A stretch of DNA of 64,000 bases. Source: Bacteroidota bacterium (GTDB lineage: Bacteria > Bacteroidota > Bacteroidia > AKYH767-A > OLB10). Below, one piece after another: positions 57,784 to 64,000 of the stretch; position 1 is the first letter of the stretch, and each line of letters begins with the position of its first letter. The notes below the pieces were generated by a model. The model had not been told where the DNA came from. It saw only the letters and a program-made list of their open reading frames with translations, and searched no databases. The stretch spans positions 434,001 to 498,000 of the forward strand of contig JADKJB010000001.1 in NCBI GenBank assembly GCA_016722525.1, written 5' to 3'. The position numbers were made by a program, and so were the translations under genes.

Positions 57784-58771
57784 TTACTTCAGCCGATAGG
57801 ATCGTTCCATAAAATTATATCTGATAATATTTTTCGCCTCCATAGGTAAAAACGCCTGATCAATTAATTCGTTGGCCTGATTATTTTCTTTAACAAATTG
57901 ATCCAATATTTTTTCCACCCTTGCCGGGGCAATTCCAATTCTTCTTCCAAATGCAGTGAATTCATTTCTGGTATAGTGTCCGTATTCACGAAATTCCGGA
58001 GTATCACTATCACCTTCATACAAGCCACCGGGAGCAGCCAGTTCGGGGCCCAGCTCATGAAGACGGGTACAAAGCATATTAAATAATGGCGCCAGAGTTA
58101 AGTCGTTTCGGGATGTTTTTACTAACCCGAAATTTTTCATATGTTCTGAAGCGTTAGCAATAAGGAAAGAGAAGATTAACTGAGAAAAAAATCGTTCTTT
58201 CATAATCACCGATGCAGCAACAAAATGATCAATTAAAATTGCTATTTGCTGATAGGTGGCCGTTCTTGCTTTAGGTGAAGCAGCATTCATTCGAGCATCA
58301 AGTGTTTCAAAATCTTCGAATCCCTGCAAATAAACCGGTTTTGAATTATTGTAAAAAATATTCCTGCAAATTAATGCAGGTTGTCCATCAGGAAAAAATG
58401 AGTGCGTTAGGAATCGTTTCAATATCAAAAACCTGAGACGCCAATTGCAAACATAAGTGTTCGTTGCCGGCCTGTTCCATTGGAAAACGAACATCGCTGG
58501 TTCCGGGAGAAACTGTTTTTAACAACCAGCCGCCATTCAGATCAGGTACCAATTGGTTTTTTATTAATTGCACCCGGTACCACTGTTGGCCTCCAAAATG
58601 AGGACCGTTAATTTGAGCTTTTTCCCATTCTATTCCCAGAGGAGGCTCGGGAAGAACATGAAATACGCTTCTTCCTAGAAATAACCCACGCAGTGTGGAA
58701 GGATTGTAAGATTCAAAACCCTCTTTCAGAGTTCCGGGACACCGCGGTGTTGCATAATAGGATTTATTCAT
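57784..58771 (-). CDS. HipA-like protein, probable pseudokinase, frameshifted
   Basis: This HipA-family protein of about 329 residues is paired with a HipB-like regulator. The N-terminal part (58771-58400) has QINGPHFGGQQWYRVQLI, NGGWLLKTV and GNEHLCLQLASQVF. An extra T in a T run near 58395 breaks LIFPDGQPALICR. The C-terminal part has SQLIFSFLIANASEHMKNFGLV and DLTLAPLFNMLCTRLHELG. In active HipA kinases these two places read N.D.H.KNF and PLYD, with catalytic and Mg-binding aspartates. Here they read Ser and Asn, and the RFDR-type motif reads RNIF. The fold is kept, but Ser/Thr kinase activity is doubtful. The start overlaps the HipB-like stop (ATGA). It may still act as a DNA-binding co-repressor. 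Confidence 0.75.
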
Positions 58772-58983
58772 TTTTTTAACCTGAATACCAGTTCCATACC
58801 TAAAATATCCATGATTTTTTGAAGAGTTTGAACAGAGGGATTCCCAACACCTTTTTCAATATCTCGAATTGTACGTAAAGCCACTTTCGTGACTTCGGCT
58901 AAATCTTCTTGTTTGATTTTCAACTCTTTGCGTCTTTGCAAAATAAGAGCTGCCATTTGCTGTAAGGACTCTTCCATATCCAT
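58768..58983 (-). CDS. HipB-like XRE-family antitoxin/regulator
   Basis: This 71-residue helix-turn-helix protein of the XRE/Cro type has the HTH in LKIKQEDLAEVTKVALRTIRDIEKGVGNPSVQTLQKIMDIL, which is the HipB pattern. It ends LGMELVFRLKK, and its stop overlaps the start of the HipA-like gene, so the pair is translationally coupled. In HipBA systems HipB represses its own promoter and holds HipA inactive. A divergent or upstream operator in the 142-base gap to 59126 is likely but not recognisable by eye. Confidence 0.85.
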   Translation of the reverse strand: MDMEESLQQMAALILQRRKELKIKQEDLAEVTKVALRTIRDIEKGVGNPSVQTLQKIMDILGMELVFRLKK

Positions 58984-59125
58984 AGAAGGCTTTTAAATGC
59001 CGTTAGGGTGTAAAAATAAAAAAATACATCAATTAACCCGAAAAGTGTCATTAATGGTTCGGATGGTAGTTTACTGAAACCAGTTATAGGTAGAGCAGAT
59101 TAATAAAAAAGACTACTATTGAAAA

Positions 59126-59509
59126 TTAATCAGCTGGTAAGCCATCCAGAATTTTTCCTATTTCTTTAAAAGCGTTTTCATCTTTAAAAACATAGTTTTC
59201 AGCTCCGTGAGAAATGGTTTGAAGAGCCACCCCGTAACGTTTTTGTCCTGAAAGGAACACGCAATGGGCACCGGGTGCAACTTTCTTCAATTTCACCATA
59301 GTATCGATTCCATTCATACCGCCTGCGTTGAGATTATCGAGATGATAATCAATGATAACCACAGTTGGATTTTGATAGGCATCCCGCACACAATCTTCGC
59401 CATTACTATAATATACCACCTCCCATTGGGGTTTTGATTTTAGAAAGTCTTTCAGCATTTCAGCAAAAAGAGGATCATCTTCAACCAAGAATAATTTACG
59501 CAAACTCAT
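59126..59509 (-). CDS. Single-domain response regulator
   Basis: This 127-residue receiver domain has no output domain. Acidic pocket VEDD (residues 9-12), phospho-acceptor Asp in VVIIDYHLDNL (about 56), Ser/Thr switch in CVFLSGQ and Lys in YVFKDE are present, so it should be phosphorylated. It is a CheY-like relay and may serve the kinases encoded near 22-27 kb or others elsewhere. It is a single gene. The extra insert DNLNAGGMNGID after the phosphorylation site is typical of Bacteroidota members. Confidence 0.88.
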   Translation of the reverse strand: MSLRKLFLVEDDPLFAEMLKDFLKSKPQWEVVYYSNGEDCVRDAYQNPTVVIIDYHLDNLNAGGMNGIDTMVKLKKVAPGAHCVFLSGQKRYGVALQTISHGAENYVFKDENAFKEIGKILDGLPAD

Positions 59510-59697
59510 AATAGGATGGTGTTTTTAAAGAAGTAAAAGTACAAAAAGGTGTGGAAATAAAAAATAATTTCCAAATGCATTCAGGAATTTGCCAATCAAA
59601 GTCTTTTGACAATACATTTCGCTAATTAAGGCACCTTATTAAATAAATGTTTAATTTTAGATGTTGAAATTAAAATCATTTAACCAATACCTATATA

Positions 59698-61122
59698 ATG
59701 AAAAAAATATTCTTTGTTTGTTTAGCCTTACTTGCTCATCTGAATGTATTTAGTCAGGCAGGGGTTGATAAACCACAGTATCAAATAGTAACAACACGAG
59801 CTGGTAATCCATTGGGAACATTCAATATTGAATTATTTCCTTTAATAGCGCCTTTACACGTTCAAAACTTTGACAGTCTGGTAAATGATCAGTTTTTTGA
59901 TGGCACCGCATTCCACAGAGTAGTCCCCGGATTTGTTATTCAGGGTGGCGACCCCAACACTATTAACGGACCAATTTCGACATGGGGGCAAGGGCAACCC
60001 TGGCAAGCAACAGTGCTGGCTGAATTTAGTGTAGTCCGTCACTTGCGTGGAATAATTGGAGCTGCCAGAGATAACGATCCTAATAGCGCAAGCTCCCAGT
60101 TTTATGTTTGTGTGGCCAGTGCCACTTTTCTTGATGGAGATTACACAGTATACGGAAAAGTAACTAGTGGAATGAATATCGTGGATACCATTGTTAGTTC
60201 GCCTAAAGACATAAATGATGTACCGCTTCAAAAGATCGAAATGTTTGTAACGTACACAGGTGTAAACGACAGTGTGCCAGATGCACCTGTTTTGAATGCT
60301 CCGGCCGATGGAGCTACAGGGATATTAAATACACAGTTGTTTACCTGGTCGGCTGTAAATTCAGCAGTTTTATATACTATAGAATTAAGTACCGATCCTA
60401 CGTTTGCAACAATAGCTATTACAAAAAATTCGGGGCTCACTTCTATTTCCGTTCCAACACTTCAGGGAGCTACAACCTATTATTGGAGAGTCAAGTCCAA
60501 CAATGGGGGTCATGAGAGTGTGTATTCTAATGTTCATACTTTTAATTCTGCTACCGCTTCAGCGAACTTGATTTTACCTGTTGATTCGGCAACGAGTATT
60601 GCTACCAATCCGATTTTTGAGTGGTCAGCTGTTCCAAATGCAGACAGCTACACCTTGCAGGTTTCTACATCCAGCACATTTACAACTAGCTCCATGGTAT
60701 ACAATACCGCAGGGATAATTTCCACCACACAGCAAGTACCAGGCCTTAATCCAAATACGCTTTACTATTGGAGAGTACGTAGTGCCAATGGAAGTACACA
60801 AGGATTTTACTCCGTAAAATTTTCTTTCACAACAGGCACTTCTACCGGATTGGAAGAACTAATTTCCGGCATCACCAATGTTTCAATTGCACCTAATCCG
60901 GCAACAGAAAACATAACCCTTACCGCTTATATGAAAATGGTTGGTGAACTTAAAATTTCTATGTGTGATCAGTTGGGTCGTATAGTTTATGCTACTGCAA
61001 GTACTGCTTCCTCTGACTATTTTAAAACTACGATTCCTGTTGCTGAACTGACCCCGGGCATTTATTTCATTTGCATGGAGCTGGAAGGCAACCGAGTGAT
61101 GCGGAAAGTTGCGGTTAAGTAA
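59698..61122 (+). CDS. Secreted cyclophilin with FN3 domains and T9SS tail
   Basis: This 474-residue exported protein has a signal peptide (about 1-19). Residues about 25-185 are a cyclophilin-type peptidyl-prolyl isomerase with FHRVVPGFVIQGGDP, NSASSQFYVCVA and FLDGDYTVYGKV. The catalytic Arg (in FHRV), Phe and Gln are present. Two fibronectin-III-like domains follow (PVLNAPADGATGILNTQLFTWSAV and LILPVDSATSIATNPIFEWSAV, each ending in TYYWRV/LYYWRV), then a T9SS sorting tail from VSIAPNPATENITL to MRKVAVK. It probably folds or isomerises proteins outside the cell, which is unusual for a T9SS cargo. Confidence 0.87.
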   Translation: MKKIFFVCLALLAHLNVFSQAGVDKPQYQIVTTRAGNPLGTFNIELFPLIAPLHVQNFDSLVNDQFFDGTAFHRVVPGFVIQGGDPNTINGPISTWGQGQPWQATVLAEFSVVRHLRGIIGAARDNDPNSASSQFYVCVASATFLDGDYTVYGKVTSGMNIVDTIVSSPKDINDVPLQKIEMFVTYTGVNDSVPDAPVLNAPADGATGILNTQLFTWSAVNSAVLYTIELSTDPTFATIAITKNSGLTSISVPTLQGATTYYWRVKSNNGGHESVYSNVHTFNSATASANLILPVDSATSIATNPIFEWSAVPNADSYTLQVSTSSTFTTSSMVYNTAGIISTTQQVPGLNPNTLYYWRVRSANGSTQGFYSVKFSFTTGTSTGLEELISGITNVSIAPNPATENITLTAYMKMVGELKISMCDQLGRIVYATASTASSDYFKTTIPVAELTPGIYFICMELEGNRVMRKVAVK

Positions 61123-61170
61123 AACTATTTTAAATTTCTCTTCCTGGTGTTCCAAATATTTTGCTATATT

Positions 61171-61178
61171 TAGCTTTG
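61171..61178 (+). promoter_or_regulatory. -7 element before the radical SAM gene
   Basis: TAGCTTTG is a perfect TAnnTTTG match, 27 bases before the ATG at 61206. No good -33 element is visible. Confidence 0.4.
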
Positions 61179-61205
61179 TCGAATTAATAGCTATACAATC
61201 TTTTA

Positions 61206-62171
61206 ATGGAATATGTAAAGGGAAGGGGAGCACAGATCAACACAAAAAACCGGTTTGAAAGCCGTGAATATGTGCTGGAGCATTTTGAAGGAATTGATGC
61301 GCTTCCCGACAGGGACAGTAAAACGAAAGTGCTGATTGAAAATTCCAAAACGGTATTAAACAAAACTGATAGTCCTGATTTACCTTTTGGTTACTCACTA
61401 AATCCCTACCAGGGATGTGAACATGGTTGTATTTATTGTTATGCCAGAAATGCGCATCAATATTGGGGCTATAGTGCAGGACTTGACTTTGAACAAACAA
61501 TTATTGCGAAACCAAATGCCCCGCTTATTTTAAAAAAACACTTCGATAACAAAAACTATGTACCTGATTCCATAAGTTTATCGGGCAACACCGATTGCTA
61601 TCAACCTACTGAAAGAAAATTAAAAATTACCAGGGAATTACTTAAAGTTTTTCTGGAATATAAGCATCCGGTAGGAATAATTACAAAAAACAGTTTGGTG
61701 TTGAGGGATATGGATATTCTTCAGGAACTGGCAAAAAATGGGTTAGTGCATGTGATGATTTCGATTACATCACTTCGTGAAGATTTACGTTTGATGATGG
61801 AACCACGTACCGCAACTGCTAAAAATCGATTGAAAGTAATTGAACATTTAACTAGCAACGGAATCCCAGCCGGAGTCATGGCAGCTCCAATAATTCCAGG
61901 ACTGAATTCAGATGAGATTCCGGAACTAATTAAAGCCGCAGCCAACAGCGGAGCCGCGGCGGCAGGATATACTTTAGTCCGACTGAATGGTTCTGTAAAA
62001 GATTTATTTCACGACTGGCTGTTTAAAAATATGCCGGATGCAGCCGACAAAATCTGGAATCATATTGCCGCAACTCATGGTGGCCAGGTTAATGACAACC
62101 GATTTGGAACAAGAATGAAAGGTGAGGGACAAATTGCCGAATCCATTAAACAGCTTTTAAACTTGCAGTGA
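61206..62171 (+). CDS. PA0069-family radical SAM protein
   Basis: This 321-residue radical SAM enzyme has the iron-sulfur motif in NPYQGCEHGCIYCYARNAH (CxxxCxxC, residues about 72-80), followed by the SPL-like layout of the PA0069 family. SLSGNTDCYQPTERKLKITRELL and VGIITKNSLVLRDMDIL give the SAM- and partner-binding strands, and IPAGVMAAPIIPGLNSDEIPELI is the late conserved block. It resembles spore photoproduct lyase but lacks its DNA-lesion-binding extension. The reaction of this family is not known. It is a single gene with its own promoter-like element. Confidence 0.88.
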   Translation: MEYVKGRGAQINTKNRFESREYVLEHFEGIDALPDRDSKTKVLIENSKTVLNKTDSPDLPFGYSLNPYQGCEHGCIYCYARNAHQYWGYSAGLDFEQTIIAKPNAPLILKKHFDNKNYVPDSISLSGNTDCYQPTERKLKITRELLKVFLEYKHPVGIITKNSLVLRDMDILQELAKNGLVHVMISITSLREDLRLMMEPRTATAKNRLKVIEHLTSNGIPAGVMAAPIIPGLNSDEIPELIKAAANSGAAAAGYTLVRLNGSVKDLFHDWLFKNMPDAADKIWNHIAATHGGQVNDNRFGTRMKGEGQIAESIKQLLNLQ

Positions 62172-62268
62172 AATTGCATATGAAAGAGAAAAGATGCCTG
62201 CATATAATTTTACACTTTTTAAAAGGCCCGGCTCTGTGGAGCAATTAAGCTTATCGTTTTAAATATCT

Positions 62269-62302
62269 TTTGATAGCAACAAATTTAAAGTTTGTATCTT
62301 TG
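62269..62302 (+). promoter_or_regulatory. Promoter of the 62328 gene
   Basis: TTTG at 62269-62272 and TATCTTTG at 62295-62302 match the Bacteroidota -33 and -7 boxes with 22 bases between. Transcription would start near 62309, about 20 bases before the ATG at 62328. Confidence 0.55.
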
Positions 62303-62327
62303 TTTAACTTACTTCAAAACAAATTAA

Positions 62328-62963
62328 ATGAAAAGTAAATTGTTTGCTTTCGCTTTTGTATTAACATCCATTTACAGCATGGCACAAACCGATTCTCCGC
62401 AAGGAATTTATTATTTGGAAGGCGTTAGGGAAACTGCATCGGGATTTAAATTGGATGCTGATTCCACATTTGAATTCTTTTTTTCGCAAGGGGCACTTGA
62501 CAGGACAGGATCAGGCAAGTGGTCGATTGAAAGCGATATAATAACGTTGAACAGTCCCGGCAAAGCGAGCAATGGATTCTTTATTCAGAAAAGTGAAAAA
62601 ACAACTAAAAATAAAATTTCGGTTTTGGTGAAAGAACCCAATGCCATGCTTTTATCATTTATTTATATTCGTTTAAAATCCAACATCGAAACAGAATTTT
62701 TAAAGTTAGGCACCGATGGAAGTATGGAACTGGAAGCCATGGATTTTTCAGGAATTGAATTTTATTTTGAAATTTGTCCGGAAAGAACTTATTCTTTTTC
62801 ACCTATTCATGAAGGAGACAACTTTTTTGAATTTACCATAGATCCTAAAATTGTTGATGTCCATTTTGAAAATCTGCTTTTGCATAGAGATGGTAAGGTA
62901 CTGAAAGGAAAGCACCCACTCTTGCGCGGGGAGACTTTTGATTTTGTAAAATCAGAACAATGA
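62328..62963 (+). CDS. Secreted protein of unknown function, 211 residues
   Basis: This exported protein has a signal peptide (about 1-19, ending SIYSMAQ). The mature part is beta-rich. Its first half (GIYYLEGVRETASGFKLDADSTFEFFFSQGALDRTGSGKW) resembles lipocalin-like or META-type small-molecule-binding barrels of Bacteroidota. The second half has no recognised family. There is no T9SS tail and no lipobox, so it should be periplasmic. Its stop is 9 bases from that of the convergent MFS gene. Confidence 0.6.
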   Translation: MKSKLFAFAFVLTSIYSMAQTDSPQGIYYLEGVRETASGFKLDADSTFEFFFSQGALDRTGSGKWSIESDIITLNSPGKASNGFFIQKSEKTTKNKISVLVKEPNAMLLSFIYIRLKSNIETEFLKLGTDGSMELEAMDFSGIEFYFEICPERTYSFSPIHEGDNFFEFTIDPKIVDVHFENLLLHRDGKVLKGKHPLLRGETFDFVKSEQ

Positions 62964-62972
62964 TTGAAAGCA

Positions 62973-64000
62973 TTATTCCAAATAATCCAAATCCTTTCCA
63001 TAAGTTTCAGCCAGAAGCAAAACACTTACTAAAGCAAGTGACCACACCATAACACCTGTTAGGATAAGACTTTGAGACAACGACATTTCAAAACTATTTT
63101 CAAGCCATAAATGGAAGGGTATGAGTAAAGTAACCGATCCCCGCATAAAATTAGTTACTGTTGCAGTGACGAGCACCCTTAAGTTGGTTCCAAAATGTTC
63201 CGCTGTAGCAGTTACAAAAACAGAGAGGTATCCACAACCCAATCCCATCAAAAAACAGAGTGTATAACTTCCTATACCCACAGAGAAAAAATAAAAATAG
63301 AGTGCGGAAGCGAGTATCGCCAAAATCATATAGGAGAGAATAATTTTTTTTCGGGTTTTGAATACCTGACTTAATACCCCACTGCTTAAATCCCCTGAAG
63401 TTATTCCTAATTGAAACAACGTGAATGCTTTTGTCAACACCCAACCATCTACGTTAAAATCTTTTGCGAGCTCCGGCGATAACGTCATTAAAATACCAAC
63501 GCTGTACCATATTGGAATACCCATTAAAATACACGCGCTGTATTTTAATGTACGTTCGGGTTTCGAAAACAAGTACCTGAACGATCCTTTAACATGAGAT
63601 GGAACTTGAATGGCTTTTTGAAACATGGACGACTCCAGCGATTTCATCCGCAACAGCAACAGCAATAATCCGGCAATGCCCGCCACAAAAAATGCAGTTC
63701 TCCAGGGCAAAATATCTCCGGCGAGTCCTGCACAAACGGCACCAAGAGCTCCCATTGTAGCCACCAGAATAGTTCCATATCCTCGCCGTTCCACCGACAT
63801 GGTTTCGCTTACCAGTGTAATGCCGGCACCCAACTCTCCAGCTAATCCCACCCCTGCTAAAAACCGAATTAAAGCATAGGCCTGAACATCTTGCACAAAT
63901 GCATTTGCAATATTTGCGGATGAATAGAGCAGAATGGAACCAAAAAGTACAGCTACACGGCCTTTTCGGTCACCAATCATTCCGGTTAAAATCCCGCCAA
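62973..64000 (-). CDS. MFS transporter, 5' partial
   Basis: This is the C-terminal part of a 12-helix major-facilitator transporter. The first visible residues (GGILTGMIGDRKGRVAVLFG) are the loop 2-3 signature G.L.DR.GRR, so about 50-70 N-terminal residues lie beyond the window edge. The open frame continues to the last base; the internal Met at 63980 is not the true start. RFLAGVGLAGELGAGITLVSE in helix 5 is characteristic of the sugar/organic-acid (SHS/ACS-like) branch. Ten helices are recognisable. Substrate unknown. Confidence 0.85.
   Translation of the reverse strand, partial: GGILTGMIGDRKGRVAVLFGSILLYSSANIANAFVQDVQAYALIRFLAGVGLAGELGAGITLVSETMSVERRGYGTILVATMGALGAVCAGLAGDILPWRTAFFVAGIAGLLLLLLRMKSLESSMFQKAIQVPSHVKGSFRYLFSKPERTLKYSACILMGIPIWYSVGILMTLSPELAKDFNVDGWVLTKAFTLFQLGITSGDLSSGVLSQVFKTRKKIILSYMILAILASALYFYFFSVGIGSYTLCFLMGLGCGYLSVFVTATAEHFGTNLRVLVTATVTNFMRGSVTLLIPFHLWLENSFEMSLSQSLILTGVMVWSLALVSVLLLAETYGKDLDYLE

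Overview
The window is AT-rich DNA from a member of the Bacteroidota. The evidence is five proteins with type IX secretion (Por) C-terminal sorting tails, several TAnnTTTG-type -7 promoter elements, a TonB receptor, ELWxxDGT repeats and a GxxExxY protein. I cannot place it at genus level. At least 16 genes are broken by small indels, nearly always in or beside homopolymer runs. These include glnS and gltX, which are normally indispensable. Uncorrected sequencing or assembly error is therefore the simplest explanation, so I join the fragments of each gene into one feature and say where the reading frame breaks.

Layout. 1-11163 (+) is a surface-polysaccharide locus: GT4 glycosyltransferase, Wzy/WaaL-type ligase-polymerase, initiating sugar-phosphate transferase, Wzm/Wzt-type ABC exporter, DegT aminotransferase with two left-handed beta-helix acyltransferases (probable N-acylated amino-sugar synthesis), and two GT2 proteins. 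11268-21808 is an O-acylation island of two divergent transcription units. It holds three MBOAT acyltransferases, each next to an SGNH/AlgJ-like partner, plus two polytopic membrane proteins (one GT-C-like). It probably decorates the polymer built by the first block.

21885-29252 (-) is a signalling operon: TonB-dependent receptor, YfiR-type periplasmic protein, a very large hybrid histidine kinase (4-helix sensor, HAMP, GAF, HisKA, HATPase, receivers) and a receiver-kinase, followed by the remnant of another kinase. 29541-33455 is accessory: a TerB-like protein, a 1-kb tandem array of about 118-bp units forming regularly spaced hairpins, a GxxExxY gene whose 3' end abuts the array, two unrecognised proteins and an NTF2-like protein. 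33966-38324 holds FabF, an SDR, a steroid-5-alpha-reductase-like enzyme and an AraC regulator.

38411-53043 is dominated by secreted proteins: a Ycf48/BNR-like protein, an ELWxxDGT repeat protein with exact 351-bp periodicity, a very large FG-GAP plus vanadium-haloperoxidase-like protein with all three vHPO active-site motifs, an SGNH esterase-like protein, a beta-barrel protein, a CHAD protein and an aromatic/His-rich secreted protein. 53117-64000 is mostly housekeeping: tRNA-Cys, folB, glnS, gltX, a HipB/HipA-like pair whose kinase lacks key acidic residues, a single-domain response regulator, a secreted cyclophilin, a PA0069-type radical SAM protein and a partial MFS transporter.

The features most worth a second look are the hairpin array with its GxxExxY neighbour, the paired MBOAT/SGNH island, the HipA-like probable pseudokinase, and the secreted vHPO-like protein.
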